DNA of 41,766 bases from Acidobacteriaceae bacterium (GTDB lineage: Bacteria > Acidobacteriota > Terriglobia > Terriglobales > Acidobacteriaceae): the NCBI GenBank assembly GCA_025360645.1, contig JANYBT010000051.1, positions 1 through 41,766 of the forward strand, given 5' to 3'. The position numbers and the translations under genes were made by a program. Of the stretch, positions 8,908 to 17,184 are shown piece by piece; position 1 is the first letter of the stretch, and every line of letters starts with the position of its first letter. Under the pieces are notes generated by a model. That model saw only the letters and a program-made list of their open reading frames with translations, ran no database searches and was not told the DNA's origin.

Positions 8908-8944
8908 CTTGAACCATAGGGGGCACAGGGGAACGCAGGGTAAA
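8908..8944. repeat. Dispersed 37-bp repeat (copy 1; CACAGGGG-type)
   Basis: A 37-bp sequence beginning CTTGAACCATAGGGGGCAC and ending GCAGGGTAAA. It matches a second copy at 40624-40660 at 32 of 37 positions with no gaps. Internally it is built of a degenerate 9-10 nt unit (CAYAGGGGG / CACAGGGG / CGCAGGG). It is intergenic, between ldh and the zinc-ribbon gene. It resembles the ACCACAGAGG-type interspersed repeats seen in many environmental bacterial genomes. Confidence 0.7.
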
Positions 8945-8958
8945 GCAAATAAGGGGCG

Positions 8959-9192
8959 TCAGCAGTCTTCCACCTTCCAATAGCCTTCGCGGTGGTAGTC
9001 GAGGTTCAGCAGGCGGTTCTTGGGATCGTGGCGCTTGCCGCAACTGGGGCAGGGCAGGTAGCGACTCCAGTTGGTGCCCTGGCGATCGTAGTTCTCGGGG
9101 ACGGCGAAGGTGCGGCCGCAACTGCACGGGACCAGGTACATGCGGAACGGCCTTGGCGGATCGCTTGATTCGGGCAGCTTCGGCTTGCGCAT
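8959..9192 (-). CDS. Small zinc-ribbon protein, function unknown
   Basis: 77 aa. Start ATG 9192 has AAGGA 7 nt upstream. Two cysteine pairs are visible: CSCG near residue 23-26 and CPSCGKRH near residue 48-55. Together they look like a single zinc ribbon binding one metal ion, followed by a conserved aromatic tail (LDYHREGYWKVEDC). There is no signal peptide. It lies 40 bp downstream of typA on the same strand and is probably co-transcribed. The function is not recognised; small ribbons of this type often bind nucleic acid or ribosomal components, which would fit the TypA neighbour, but that is inference. Confidence 0.75.
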   Translation of the reverse strand: MRKPKLPESSDPPRPFRMYLVPCSCGRTFAVPENYDRQGTNWSRYLPCPSCGKRHDPKNRLLNLDYHREGYWKVEDC

Positions 9193-9232
9193 GGCTGATT
9201 TCCTTGGTGCGGACGCTTTCGCGCCCCTCCGG

Positions 9233-11056
9233 CTAGGCCTGGTCCGCCGCGGCGTAGGATTTTTTCTTGCGCTGATTCGACTGCAACACCTTCTTGCGCA
9301 GGCGAAGATTCTTGGGCGTCACTTCCACGAACTCGTCTTCGGCAATGAACTCGATGGCCTGTTCCAGGTTCAGGTTGCGGTAGGGCACCAGGCGGATGGC
9401 TTCGTCGGAAGTGGAGGCGCGCATGTTGGTCAGCTTCTTTTCGCGGACCACATTGACGTCGAGGTCGTTGTCTTTGGCGTTCTCGCCGACCACCATGCCT
9501 TCATACACTTCGGTGCCGGCTCCGGTGAACAGCACGCCGCGCTCCTGCAAGCTGTAGAGCGAATAGGTGGTGGTGACGCCACTGCGGTCGGCGATCAACG
9601 CGCCGGTCAGGCGATGCGGAATCTCACCCTGCCATTCGGTGTAGCCGTCGAACAGAGAGTTCATCACGATGGTGCCGCGCGTGTCAGTGAGCAACTGGCT
9701 GCGCAAGCCGATCAGGCCGCGGCTGGGCACGCGGAACTCGATGCGCACCCGGCCATAGCCATGGTTGTGCATGTTGGCCACTTCGGCCTTGCGGGTGCCG
9801 AGCTGTTCCATGACCACGCCGACAAATTGTTCGGGAATGTCCACGGTGAGGTGCTCGACCGGCTCCATCAGCTTGCCGTTAATGCGCTTGGTGACGATTT
9901 CCGGCTTGCTGACCATCAGCTCGAAGCCTTCGCGGCGCATCATCTCAATCAGGATGGAGAGTTGCAGTTCGCCGCGGCCCAGCACTTTGAAGGAATCGGT
10001 GCTGCCGGTATCTTCGACGCGCAGAGAAACGTTGGTGAGCAACTCTTTTTCCAGGCGCTCTTTTAAGTTTCGCGAGGTGACGTAGGTGCCTTCGCGTCCG
10101 CAAAAGGGTGACGTGTTCACGGAGAACTGCATGGCGATGGTGGGCTCATCAATCACGATGGGCGGCAGCGGCTGGGGGTTTTCCGCGTTGCAGATGGTCT
10201 CGCCGATGGTGATGCCTTCAACACCGGCGATGGCCACGATGTCGCCGAGCTGAGTTTCTGTACTGTCGGTGCGTTTCAATCCGGAAAACGAAAATAGTTT
10301 GGTGATCCTGGTTTTGTGGAACGATCCGTCGCGTTTGGCGATGGCCACTTCTTCGCCGGTGCGCAGCGTGCCATTGAACACGCGGGCGATGGCGAGGCGT
10401 CCGAGGTAGTCGCTGTAGTCAAGGTTCGCGACCATGATCTGCATGGGCCCGTCTGCGTCGCCTTGCGGGACCGGAGTGGTCCTGACGATGGCTTCAAACA
10501 ATGGCTGCAGGTTGATGCCTGCGTCCTTGGGCTCGATGGAGGCGGTGCCGGTCTTGGCGTTGGTGTAGAGCACAGGAAAATCGAGCTGCGATTCTTTGGC
10601 GTCGAGATCAATGAACAGGTCGTAGATTTCGTTGAGGACTTCCTGGGGGCGGGCGTCGGGGCGGTCAATCTTGTTGATGACGACGATGGGCGGCAGGTGG
10701 CCTTCGAGGGCCTTGCTCAGCACGTAGCGGGTCTGGGGCAGGGGGCCTTCGCTGGCGTCGACCAGGAGCATGACGCCATCCACCATCTTGAGAGCGCGCT
10801 CGACTTCGCCGCCAAAGTCGCTGTGGCCCGGGGTGTCCACAATGTTGATCTTGATGTCGTGGTAGAAAATGGCGGTGTTCTTGGCCAGGATGGTGATGCC
10901 GCGCTCGCGTTCGAGCTCGTTGGAGTCCATTACGCGCTCGACGTGAGACTCATTGGCGCGGAAGGTGCCGCTCTGGTTCAGCATGGCGTCCACGAGAGTG
11001 GTTTTGCCGTGGTCGACGTGGGCGATGATGGCGATGTTGCGAATGTTCTGGTTCAA
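9233..11056 (-). CDS. typA: Ribosome-associated GTPase TypA/BipA
   Basis: 607 aa translational GTPase of the elongation-factor class that binds the ribosome and supports assembly and stress growth. G1 is AHVDHGKTT (12-20), the switch I region ERERGITI near 50, G3 DTPGHSDF (74-81) and G4 NKID (128-131). Domain II, the EF-G-like domains III and V and the C-terminal TypA domain follow, for example [21 protein letters not shown] and [16 protein letters not shown]. Length matches the family. The start is a TTG at 11056 (TTG AAC CAG) preceded by AAAGGA at a 6-nt spacing; no ATG is suitably placed. The C-terminal tail is basic ([15 protein letters not shown]). Followed by the zinc-ribbon gene. Confidence 0.97.
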   Translation of the reverse strand: MNQNIRNIAIIAHVDHGKTTLVDAMLNQSGTFRANESHVERVMDSNELERERGITILAKNTAIFYHDIKINIVDTPGHSDFGGEVERALKMVDGVMLLVDASEGPLPQTRYVLSKALEGHLPPIVVINKIDRPDARPQEVLNEIYDLFIDLDAKESQLDFPVLYTNAKTGTASIEPKDAGINLQPLFEAIVRTTPVPQGDADGPMQIMVANLDYSDYLGRLAIARVFNGTLRTGEEVAIAKRDGSFHKTRITKLFSFSGLKRTDSTETQLGDIVAIAGVEGITIGETICNAENPQPLPPIVIDEPTIAMQFSVNTSPFCGREGTYVTSRNLKERLEKELLTNVSLRVEDTGSTDSFKVLGRGELQLSILIEMMRREGFELMVSKPEIVTKRINGKLMEPVEHLTVDIPEQFVGVVMEQLGTRKAEVANMHNHGYGRVRIEFRVPSRGLIGLRSQLLTDTRGTIVMNSLFDGYTEWQGEIPHRLTGALIADRSGVTTTYSLYSLQERGVLFTGAGTEVYEGMVVGENAKDNDLDVNVVREKKLTNMRASTSDEAIRLVPYRNLNLEQAIEFIAEDEFVEVTPKNLRLRKKVLQSNQRKKKSYAAADQA

Positions 11057-11127
11057 AAAATATCCTTTGGGCGGCTGGTGGAAAACCTGCCACGAGGGCT
11101 CGAGCCCATCTGATTCCGGCGGGTTCC

Positions 11128-11145
11128 GCGGGCCGGAAGGCCCGC
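11128..11145. other. Perfect 7-bp inverted repeat in the typA leader region
   Basis: GCGGGCC-GGAA-GGCCCGC forms a stem of 7 GC pairs with a 4-nt loop, 72-89 nt upstream of the typA start. No T-tract follows on either side, so it is not a classical terminator. The core CGCGGGCCGGAAG recurs near 38633, so it may be part of a dispersed repeat rather than a typA-specific element. Confidence 0.5.
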
Positions 11146-11269
11146 TCTTCCACGGGTGACGAGAAACAATTCTGGTCTAGTCTCTATCGTACTATGCGGG
11201 GGAGATGTTGTGTGTGGCAGCGGACGCGGAGGAGCAGGTTTGGGTCAGCGGTGGGGAGGAGCGGGGCGC

Positions 11270-11302
11270 AAAAAAAACCAGGATGCGGGACTCGCATCCT
11301 GG
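11270..11302 (-). terminator. Rho-independent terminator of paralogue 1
   Basis: On the minus strand CCAGGATGCG-AGTCC-CGCATCCTGG gives a perfect 10-bp stem with a 5-nt loop, followed at once by eight T residues. It lies 21 bp after the stop of the paralogue at 11323. Confidence 0.95.
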
Positions 11303-11322
11303 CCGGGTGGAAGATGGTGAGG

Positions 11323-12873
11323 TTAGATGCAACCGGTGAATTTGAATGAACCAATCCGGGTGCTCCAGTTAAAGCTACCGGTGGTCTTAATGTACTCGGT
11401 GGTGAACCAGAAGGTGCAGTCATCCGAGGGGTCGACTTGCATAGTGCTGTAGTCACCCCAACGGTTGCTGGTGCTCTTTTGGACGCCGGTGCCGGTGACC
11501 AGGATGTTGGAAGTCTCCATGGTGTTCAAGGCGTCGGTGGAGAGGCGTCCGGTGTACCAGACGCTGGGATCGGTGGAGGAGTTGGAAACGCTAAAGCCCA
11601 ATGCCATGTTGCCCTGCTTGTCCATGGCGATGCTGGGCATCCAGTAACTCTTGGTGCCGGAGTCCTGGAAGGTGGACTGCTGGAATACAGTGGGGCTGGT
11701 GGGGTTGCGGAACTCATACCAACGGACCGCGGCCTTGGCGGTGCCGCTGGCGGGCTTCACGGTGTGGGAGGCAACCAGGGACTCGTGATCGCCGAAGTTG
11801 CGATAGGCGAGGCGATACATGAGGCGGTCGCCCAAGGAGTCGAGCTTCTCGCCGCCGGAAGGCTGCGGCACGCAGCCACGAGTGGTGGTGCAGATCTGAG
11901 TGAAGGAGTTGACCGAGACCTGAGTTGGGCCGGTGAAGGTGGAATTGGACGGAGTGACGAAGTCGACGTGGAACTTCCAGAAGTTGATGTGGGTGGTGTC
12001 GCTCCAGTCGGCGTAAGTTTCAGGTTCGCCGGAGGGAGGAGCCGTGGTGCCATCGAGGTCCGCGGGCAGCAAACCGCCGTAGGTGGTGGAGGTGCTGAAG
12101 CACTGGAGGGTGGCGGTGTTACCGGCGAGAATGTTGGCGCGGTCGGCGGCACAAACTTCGGAGCCGTTGAAGGTGGAACCGTTCTTGAAGGCATTGAACG
12201 ATTGGTAGTAGGCGTCCGACCAAACGCCCCACTTGGGATAGTCGGGGAAATTGGTGGTGGGGGAAACAGCGAAGGCATAGCGATTGTAGCTGCCAGTGGC
12301 ATCGCTGGAGGTGGAAACCGCGATACAGATGGTGTAGGGAGTCGCGAAAGTGTTCTGTGCCAGGAACCAGCGTCCCGCAGCCTTGTCGTAGAGGACGATG
12401 GGGTCGCCGTCATTGCGGGTCTGGCAGGAGCCGCCGAAGCCGGCCCAGGGAGCATTGCCCTGGATAGGGCCGAGGGTCTTGGTGCCGGTGGTCTTGTCAT
12501 ACACGTTGTACTCGGAGTTCACCCACTGCACATACTGGGTCGCGCCGACTGCTCCGGTGGTGTCGGGGGGAGCGACGCCATCCGCGGCCTGGCCGTCAAA
12601 GTTCAGGCCGGCGGTGGTGCCCACGGCAGGGCGGAGGCCGTTCACGTCGGCTACCGCGGGAGAGCCCGACTGGGGCAGTTGAGTGGTAGGCACGATGCGG
12701 CGGACGTCGGATTCGCGATTGAACTGTTTCTGCACGGGGACGGTCTTGGCCATATCGCGCAAGGGGGCGGACACGTCGTGCTTGATCTCGGAGTAGACGC
12801 GGACGTGATTCTCGGCCTGAGCCCACGTCATCAAAAAGCATACCGCAAGCAACACACTGCTAAATTGTTTCAC
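11323..12873 (-). CDS. Secreted eight-cysteine protein, tandem paralogue 1 (function unknown)
   Basis: 516 aa. The start is GTG at 12873 (GTG AAA CAA), with AGGAGG 6 nt upstream inside a palindrome. Residues 1-20 are a Sec signal peptide ending WAQA. A conserved N-terminal block follows (VRVYSEIKHDVSAPLRDMAK). The body carries repeated blocks probably forming a beta-propeller or related all-beta fold: DGVAPPDTTGAVGATQYVQW, DGDPIVLYDKAAGRW, STSSDATGSYNRY, NFPDYPKWGVWSDAYY, FHVDFVTPSNSTFTGPT, GEKLDSLGDRLMYRLAYRN and NRWGDYSTMQVDPSDDCTFW. Eight cysteines (in GGSC, TIC, EVC, LQC, QIC, RGC, DDC and the final GCI) are conserved in all four copies, suggesting four disulfides. Similar secreted proteins occur in several phyla but I know of no assigned activity. 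It is monocistronic with its own terminator and operator-like dyad. Confidence 0.85.
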   Translation of the reverse strand: MKQFSSVLLAVCFLMTWAQAENHVRVYSEIKHDVSAPLRDMAKTVPVQKQFNRESDVRRIVPTTQLPQSGSPAVADVNGLRPAVGTTAGLNFDGQAADGVAPPDTTGAVGATQYVQWVNSEYNVYDKTTGTKTLGPIQGNAPWAGFGGSCQTRNDGDPIVLYDKAAGRWFLAQNTFATPYTICIAVSTSSDATGSYNRYAFAVSPTTNFPDYPKWGVWSDAYYQSFNAFKNGSTFNGSEVCAADRANILAGNTATLQCFSTSTTYGGLLPADLDGTTAPPSGEPETYADWSDTTHINFWKFHVDFVTPSNSTFTGPTQVSVNSFTQICTTTRGCVPQPSGGEKLDSLGDRLMYRLAYRNFGDHESLVASHTVKPASGTAKAAVRWYEFRNPTSPTVFQQSTFQDSGTKSYWMPSIAMDKQGNMALGFSVSNSSTDPSVWYTGRLSTDALNTMETSNILVTGTGVQKSTSNRWGDYSTMQVDPSDDCTFWFTTEYIKTTGSFNWSTRIGSFKFTGCI

Positions 12874-12877
12874 GCAT

Positions 12878-12891
12878 AGCCTCCTGAGGCT
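12878..12891 (-). promoter_or_regulatory. Palindrome containing the Shine-Dalgarno of paralogue 1
   Basis: AGCCTCAGGAGGCT on the coding strand, ending 4 nt before the GTG start. It can fold as AGCCT-CAGG-AGGCT with the Shine-Dalgarno AGGAGG partly in the loop and partly in the 3' arm. The identical 14-mer precedes paralogue 2. Confidence 0.6.
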
Positions 12892-12960
12892 GTTGTTGGA
12901 TTTGAACTAAATGGACTCCGCGAGTACGGGTTGACGCAAAAGAAAACTCCAGCAAGGAAA

Positions 12961-12978
12961 TACTAGTTGGGGATAGTA
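12961..12978. promoter_or_regulatory. Operator-like dyad TACTA-N8-TAGTA (paralogue 1)
   Basis: TACTA-GTTGGGGA-TAGTA, a perfect 5-bp inverted repeat with an 8-nt spacer, 88-105 nt upstream of the start of paralogue 1. The same arrangement with the same spacing precedes the other three paralogues (14769, 17056, 18855). Predicted to bind a dimeric transcription factor. Confidence 0.7.
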
Positions 12979-13071
12979 GCAGGAAGTGGGGAAGGAAGGA
13001 AACTGAAAAAGGCAGAGGATGGCGTATGAATTTCTGAACGAAGTGCAAGAAGTTTCTGCGGGGGGGTAAAC

Positions 13072-13104
13072 AAAAAAACCAGGATGCGAACTTCCGCACC
13101 CTGG
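13072..13104 (-). terminator. Rho-independent terminator of paralogue 2
   Basis: Minus strand CCAGGGTGCG-GAAGTT-CGCATCCTGG: a 10-bp stem with one G-U pair, 6-nt loop, then seven T residues. It is closely similar in sequence to the terminator of paralogue 1 (11270-11302), as expected if the whole transcription unit was duplicated. Confidence 0.93.
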
Positions 13105-13123
13105 CTGTAGAGACTCGCAACTT

Positions 13124-14677
13124 TTAGATGCAACCGGTGAATTTGAAGGAGTTGATGCGGGTGGCCCAGTTGAAGCTGCCCGTGGTCTTGTAGTACTCCT
13201 GGGTGTACCAGAAGGTGCAATCGTCGGCGGGATCTACTTGCATGGTGCTGTAGTCGCCCCAACGGTTGCTGGTGCTCTTCTGAACGCCGGTTCCAACCAC
13301 GGATTTGAAGGGAGATTGCATCTTGCCCTTCGCGTCAGTGACCTTGCGGCCGGTATACCATACGCTAGGATCGACGGTGCTGCTGGAAGCCGAGAAGCCC
13401 AGGGCGATGTTGCCTTGCTTGTCTTGGGCGATGCTGGGCATCCAGAGGCTGGTGGTCGAGTTCTGGACGGTCCCGGACTGGTAGACGGTCGGGGTGTTGG
13501 GGGTGCGGAATTCATACCACCGAGCCGCAGTGGTCGCGGTGGAAGTTCCGGTCGGTTTCACAGTTTGGGAAGCCAGGATGGACTCGTAGGTCCCAAAGTT
13601 GCGATAGGACACACGGTACATCATGCGGTCGCCAAGAGAATCAACCTTTTCACCACCGGTGGGCTCAGGAACGCAAGCGCGGGTGCTGGGGCAAACCTGA
13701 GTGAAGGCAGCGACGCTCGTCTGAGTCGGACCGGTGAAGGTCGAGTTGGTCGGAGTGACGAAATCCACATGGAAACGCCAGAAGTTGATGTGCGTGGTAT
13801 CGCTCCAGTTGACGTAGTACTCGGCGGCGCCGGCAGGAGGAGCGGTGATGCCGTCAATATCGGCAGGCAACAATCCACCCTGGGTGTTGGCGGTGCTGAA
13901 GCACTGAATGGTCGCGGCGGAACCGGCCAGCATGCTGGTACGGTCAGCGGCGCAGACTTCCGAGCCGTTGAAGGTGACGCCGTTCTTGAAGGCGTTGAAG
14001 GATTGATAGTAGGCATCGGCCCAAACGCCCCACTTGGGGTAGTCGGGGAAGTTGGTGCTGGGCGAAACCGCAAAGGAGTAGCGGTTGTAGCTGCCCGTGG
14101 CATCGCCGGAGGTGGAGACGGCGAGGCAAATGGTGTACACGCCGCTGAATGTGTTCTGAGCTGCGAACCAGCGGCCCGCAGCTTTATCGTAGAGAACGAT
14201 GGGGTCGCCGGAGTTGCTGGTGGAGCAGGTGCCGCCGAAACCAGACCAGAACGCATTGCCCTGGACCGGGCCGAGGATCTTGCTACCGGTGGTTTTGTCG
14301 TAAACGTTGTATTCGAGGTTGACCCATTGCACGTACTGAGTTCCGCCCACGGCACCGGTGGTGTCAGGAGGCGCGACGCCATCAGCGGCCTGGCCGTCGA
14401 AGTTCAGCAGGTTAGTGGTGGCGACCAGAGGACCGGAACCATCGGAAACGACGGCGGCCTCGGCGCTGCCGTTGGTGCTGGACTGGTGGGTAGGAAGTGC
14501 GCGGGGAGCGTCGACTTCGTAGTTGAGGTGCTTTTCGACCGCGACCAGTTTGGCCATGTCGCGCAGGGGAAGAGAAACATCATGTTTGGTTTCTGTGTAC
14601 ACACGGACGTGACTCTGGGCCTGTGCCCAGGTCATCAAAAAGCACGCGACCATGATCGCGCAGCTAAGTTTCTTCAT
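13124..14677 (-). CDS. Secreted eight-cysteine protein, tandem paralogue 2 (function unknown)
   Basis: 517 aa from ATG 14677 (ATG AAG AAA CTT), which has AGGAGG 7 nt upstream; an in-frame start further upstream at 14740 would add a non-signal leader and is rejected. Signal peptide residues 1-20 end WAQA, nearly the same as paralogue 1. The N-terminal VRVYTETKHDVSLPLRDMAK block, all body motifs and all eight cysteines are shared. It is visibly closest to paralogue 1: the shared signal peptide, ribosome-binding palindrome and terminator indicate a recent duplication of the entire unit. It differs mostly in the linker after the N-terminal block (residues about 55-75). Predicted extracytoplasmic; function not recognised. 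Confidence 0.85.
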   Translation of the reverse strand: MKKLSCAIMVACFLMTWAQAQSHVRVYTETKHDVSLPLRDMAKLVAVEKHLNYEVDAPRALPTHQSSTNGSAEAAVVSDGSGPLVATTNLLNFDGQAADGVAPPDTTGAVGGTQYVQWVNLEYNVYDKTTGSKILGPVQGNAFWSGFGGTCSTSNSGDPIVLYDKAAGRWFAAQNTFSGVYTICLAVSTSGDATGSYNRYSFAVSPSTNFPDYPKWGVWADAYYQSFNAFKNGVTFNGSEVCAADRTSMLAGSAATIQCFSTANTQGGLLPADIDGITAPPAGAAEYYVNWSDTTHINFWRFHVDFVTPTNSTFTGPTQTSVAAFTQVCPSTRACVPEPTGGEKVDSLGDRMMYRVSYRNFGTYESILASQTVKPTGTSTATTAARWYEFRTPNTPTVYQSGTVQNSTTSLWMPSIAQDKQGNIALGFSASSSTVDPSVWYTGRKVTDAKGKMQSPFKSVVGTGVQKSTSNRWGDYSTMQVDPADDCTFWYTQEYYKTTGSFNWATRINSFKFTGCI

Positions 14678-14682
14678 GCAGG

Positions 14683-14696
14683 AGCCTCCTGAGGCT
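14683..14696 (-). promoter_or_regulatory. Palindrome containing the Shine-Dalgarno of paralogue 2
   Basis: AGCCTCAGGAGGCT, identical to the element before paralogue 1, with AGGAGG 7 nt from the ATG. A local hairpin could partly mask the ribosome-binding site. Confidence 0.6.
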
Positions 14697-14715
14697 GTTG
14701 TGTATTTGGATGGAT

Positions 14716-14732
14716 GGAATGCCGGGCATTCC
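14716..14732. other. Inverted repeat in the 5' leader of paralogue 2
   Basis: GGAATGCC-G-GGCATTCC: 8-bp arms around one base. In RNA it would fold as a 7-bp stem with a 3-nt loop, 39-55 nt upstream of the start codon. It is not found before the other paralogues. It could be a leader hairpin or a protein-binding site. Confidence 0.5.
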
Positions 14733-14768
14733 GTAAGCACTGAATTCGCGCAGACAAGAACCCCAACA

Positions 14769-14786
14769 AACTATTGATGAATAGTA
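14769..14786. promoter_or_regulatory. Operator-like dyad (paralogue 2)
   Basis: AACTA-TTGATGAA-TAGTA: same spacing as the other copies, with a mismatch at the outermost pair. The core ACTATT-GATG-AATAGT (14770-14785) is a perfect 6-bp inverted repeat. It lies 92-109 nt upstream of the start of paralogue 2. Confidence 0.65.
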
Positions 14787-14920
14787 ACAGCACTTGGGGA
14801 AGGATACCGGTTAAAAACAAAAAAAACCTGTGTACGAAATCTGTACAACGACCTGGGAGCGGCCGCGGGCGCTGCGGCTTAACAACCGGCGCCGAGGTTC
14901 ACGGCATTCCTTGCCGGTTC

Positions 14921-15256
14921 TTAAGGGTGGCGCTCGACGAGGGTTCGGGTGCCGAAGCGGACTTCATTTGCGGTGAGAGTTGTGCCAGCCTGGGTGGCGA
15001 GGACGAGGACCTTTGCCCCCACGCTCACTTGCTTCGCCGACGATGGCCTTCCGCTCTTGAGGAAGACGGTGTTTTTGTTGAGCACGATGGTGATGGTGCG
15101 GTTCTCGCCGTCGCGAACGGTGAGCGAGTGCGACGAGAGGCGGGTGAGGGTTCCCTGGATCGGGTCCGTGGGGCCGGGTGTTTGGTCTTGCCCGATCGCA
15201 ACCGCCGCAAACAGGATCACGATCAAGAGAGAGAGCGTCATTCGAGGGGCGGCCAT
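14921..15256 (-). CDS. Small exported DUF5666-like protein
   Basis: 111 aa. Start ATG 15256 has GGAG 5 nt upstream. Residues 1-22 are a Sec signal peptide (LSLLIVILFAAVAIG then Gln). The mature part reads QGTLTRLSSHSLTVRDG...NTVFLKSGRPSSAKQVSVGAKVLVLATQ...LTANEVRFG, a small beta-barrel pattern like DUF5666 (OB-like, one repeat). It is inserted between paralogues 2 and 3 and is not homologous to them. The terminator of paralogue 3 ends only 23 nt upstream of its start, so it is either expressed by read-through or from a promoter lying within the 3' end of paralogue 3. The function is unknown. Confidence 0.75.
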   Translation of the reverse strand: MAAPRMTLSLLIVILFAAVAIGQDQTPGPTDPIQGTLTRLSSHSLTVRDGENRTITIVLNKNTVFLKSGRPSSAKQVSVGAKVLVLATQAGTTLTANEVRFGTRTLVERHP

Positions 15257-15278
15257 AAGTACTCCAACTGGGCTGAAG

Positions 15279-15311
15279 AAAAAAGCCGCCCCGGCAATTG
15301 CCCGGGGCGGC
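15279..15311 (-). terminator. Rho-independent terminator of paralogue 3
   Basis: Minus strand GCCGCCCCGG-GCAATTG-CCGGGGCGGC: a 10-bp GC-rich stem with a 7-nt loop followed by six T residues. It lies between paralogue 3 and the DUF5666-like gene. Confidence 0.93.
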
Positions 15312-15343
15312 CTGTGGAGGATTGCAATTTCACGCCGCCAGGT

Positions 15344-16921
15344 TTAGTGGCAAGCGGTGAACTTGAACGAAGCCATCCGGGTAGCCCAGCTGGCGCCATT
15401 GGTAGTGTAGTACTCCTGGGTGTACCAGAAGGTGCAGTCGTCCGCGGGGTCAATCGCCATGCTGCTGTAATCGCCCCAGCGGCTGCCGCCGCCCTGTTGC
15501 ACTCCGGTGCCGGTCACGATCACCTTAGCCGACTCCATAGAACCCAGAGTGTCGGTGGGGATGCGGCCAACGTATTCAATGCTGGGCTTGGTGGTTGAGT
15601 TGGACTTGCTGTACCCCAACGCGATATTGCCCACCTTGTCCTGGGCAATGCTGGGCATCCATTTGGAGACCGAACTGCTGCCGCCGCCCACGGTTCCCGA
15701 TTGGTAAATGACGGGGGTGGTGGCGGGGCTGCGCAGTTCGTACCAGCGCACCGCAGCGGGAGCTTTGCCGCTCCCCGAAGCTTTGATGGAGTGAGTGAAG
15801 ACCAGAGCTTCGTGGTCGCCATAGTTACGGTAGGGCAAGCGGAACATCAGGCGATCGCCCAAGGCATCCAGTTTCTCGCCGGGAGTGGGTTCCACAATGC
15901 AAGTGCCGGTCGCAGCGCAAGCATCCGTGTACGAAGTCACGGTCAATTGGGTTGGCCCGGTGTAGGTGGAGTTGCTGGGAGTGACGAAATCCACGTGGAA
16001 TTGGAAAATATTGACTTTGGTGGAGGTGGCCAATTCCATCTGGTAGTTGGGGGCGCCGGCCGGGGGAGCGGTCGCTCCGTCGGCATCCGCAGGCAGAACG
16101 GCATAGTCGCCCTGGCCGCGCTGGAAGCAAATCGCGGTTGCAGCGTTGCCAGCCAGCATATTGGTGCGATCCAAAGCGCAGGTATCGGCGCCGGTAAAGC
16201 TGCCGCCGTTTTTGAAGCTGTCGGTGGTGATGTAGTAGGCATCCGGCCACACGCCCACTTTGGGATAGTCGGGAAGCTGACTGCCATAGGAAAACGCGTA
16301 CAGATTGTAGGTGCCAGTGGCATCGGAACCGGTGGAGACCGCGACGCACGCGTCGTTGATGGTGAAGGTGTTGTTGAAGGCGATGAGGGTGATCACCCAA
16401 CGGCCCGCGACCTTGTCATAGTTCACGACGGGATCGCTGAGGTTTCCGGTGCCGCACTGTCCACCCAGGGGCGAGTACAGAGTCTGCACGCTGGTCGGGC
16501 CAAAGGTGAGGGCGCCGGTGGTCTTGTCATACACGCTATACGCAAGATTCACGGTTTCCACCACTTGGGTGGCGCCCACTGAGGCGTTGGTGTCGGGCGG
16601 ATCATAACCGCCACCCTGGTTGCCGGTGATGCCGCTGAAGTTCAACCCGGAGGTGGTTCCAACCAAGGGCATCACTTCCAACGACTCGGTAAAAGGCTCC
16701 ACGGTACCGATGTGGGCGTGACCGAAAACCTTGTGTTCTGGCATCAATCGGTTCTGGTTGTGGGGTGCAACTTGCTTCATTTCGCGAAGCGGCAGGGGTG
16801 TGGTGGTGTGATTCAGTTCATGAATGACGATGGGATTCCGTTGCACGTTCTGAGCAGCCGAAACGTGCGCCAATGGCAGCACAACCGCCAAAGACACAGC
16901 GAGTACGAGGAACTTCTTCAT
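15344..16921 (-). CDS. Secreted eight-cysteine protein, tandem paralogue 3 (divergent copy)
   Basis: 525 aa from ATG 16921 (ATG AAG AAG TTC), preceded by AAGGAG at a 4-nt spacing; in-frame starts upstream are not signal-like. Signal peptide residues 1-22 end VSA. The N-terminal block is altered (PIVIHELNHTTTPLPLREMK), but the body motifs are kept: YDPPDTNASVGATQVVETVN, SDPVVNYDKVAGRWV, SDATGTYNLYAF, DYPKVGVWPDAYY, FHVDFVTPSNSTYTGPT, GEKLDALGDRLMFRLPYRN and SRWGDYSSMAIDPADDCTFW. All eight cysteines are present. It is the most divergent of the four, with a different leader (no Shine-Dalgarno palindrome) but the same type of operator dyad. Extracytoplasmic; function unknown. Confidence 0.85.
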   Translation of the reverse strand: MKKFLVLAVSLAVVLPLAHVSAAQNVQRNPIVIHELNHTTTPLPLREMKQVAPHNQNRLMPEHKVFGHAHIGTVEPFTESLEVMPLVGTTSGLNFSGITGNQGGGYDPPDTNASVGATQVVETVNLAYSVYDKTTGALTFGPTSVQTLYSPLGGQCGTGNLSDPVVNYDKVAGRWVITLIAFNNTFTINDACVAVSTGSDATGTYNLYAFSYGSQLPDYPKVGVWPDAYYITTDSFKNGGSFTGADTCALDRTNMLAGNAATAICFQRGQGDYAVLPADADGATAPPAGAPNYQMELATSTKVNIFQFHVDFVTPSNSTYTGPTQLTVTSYTDACAATGTCIVEPTPGEKLDALGDRLMFRLPYRNYGDHEALVFTHSIKASGSGKAPAAVRWYELRSPATTPVIYQSGTVGGGSSSVSKWMPSIAQDKVGNIALGYSKSNSTTKPSIEYVGRIPTDTLGSMESAKVIVTGTGVQQGGGSRWGDYSSMAIDPADDCTFWYTQEYYTTNGASWATRMASFKFTACH

Positions 16922-17055
16922 GTTTCTCCTTGTGGGTCTGGACATTATCGAAAACGTTTTGCAGGCTGAGGTCAATGAGCAGAGAAACGACCAACTGCCA
17001 TGGATTGGACCCAGTCTTTACTTTTTGGTACCGGGGGATTTCTACGCGAGCCCAA

Positions 17056-17073
17056 TACTAGCCCCAAATAGTA
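17056..17073. promoter_or_regulatory. Operator-like dyad TACTA-N8-TAGTA (paralogue 3)
   Basis: TACTA-GCCCCAAA-TAGTA, a perfect inverted repeat with the same 8-nt spacer as the other copies, 135-152 nt upstream of the start. It begins 5 nt downstream of the predicted -10 box, so it would cover the transcription start. Confidence 0.7.
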
Positions 17074-17078
17074 GACCA

Positions 17079-17107
17079 ATTCTCTGACGGGACGGGGCAA
17101 GTGTCAA
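17079..17107 (-). promoter_or_regulatory. Predicted sigma-70-type promoter of paralogue 3
   Basis: Minus strand TTGACA (17102-17107), 17-nt spacer, GAGAAT (17079-17084). The -35 is a perfect consensus and the -10 is weak. The spacer begins CTTGCCCCG, also seen at the paralogue 4 promoter with identical geometry. Confidence 0.55.
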
Positions 17108-17136
17108 GCGGGAAACCACAAAACTGTACGGGCAAG

Positions 17137-17165
17137 AAAACGCCGGGCCAATTCTTGGCCCGGCG
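17137..17165 (-). terminator. Rho-independent terminator of paralogue 4
   Basis: Minus strand CGCCGGGCCAA-GAA-TTGGCCCGGCG: a perfect 11-bp stem with a 3-nt loop followed by TTTTCTT. It lies 20 bp after the stop of paralogue 4. Confidence 0.93.
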
Positions 17166-17184
17166 GTGAAAAGGGGTCCCCTGG

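Noticed and set aside
11171-11203. TAGT-N-TACTA sequence upstream of typA as a fifth copy of the paralogue dyad
   Set aside because: The half-sites are in the reverse (everted) order and the spacing does not equal 8 nt.
11437-12879. Long open frame of 480 codons on the plus strand, antisense to paralogue 1 (similar ones lie opposite paralogues 2 and 4)
   Set aside because: Gly/Ala/Val-rich translation without signal, domain or ribosome-binding site; it is the mirror of strong third-position GC bias in the real genes.
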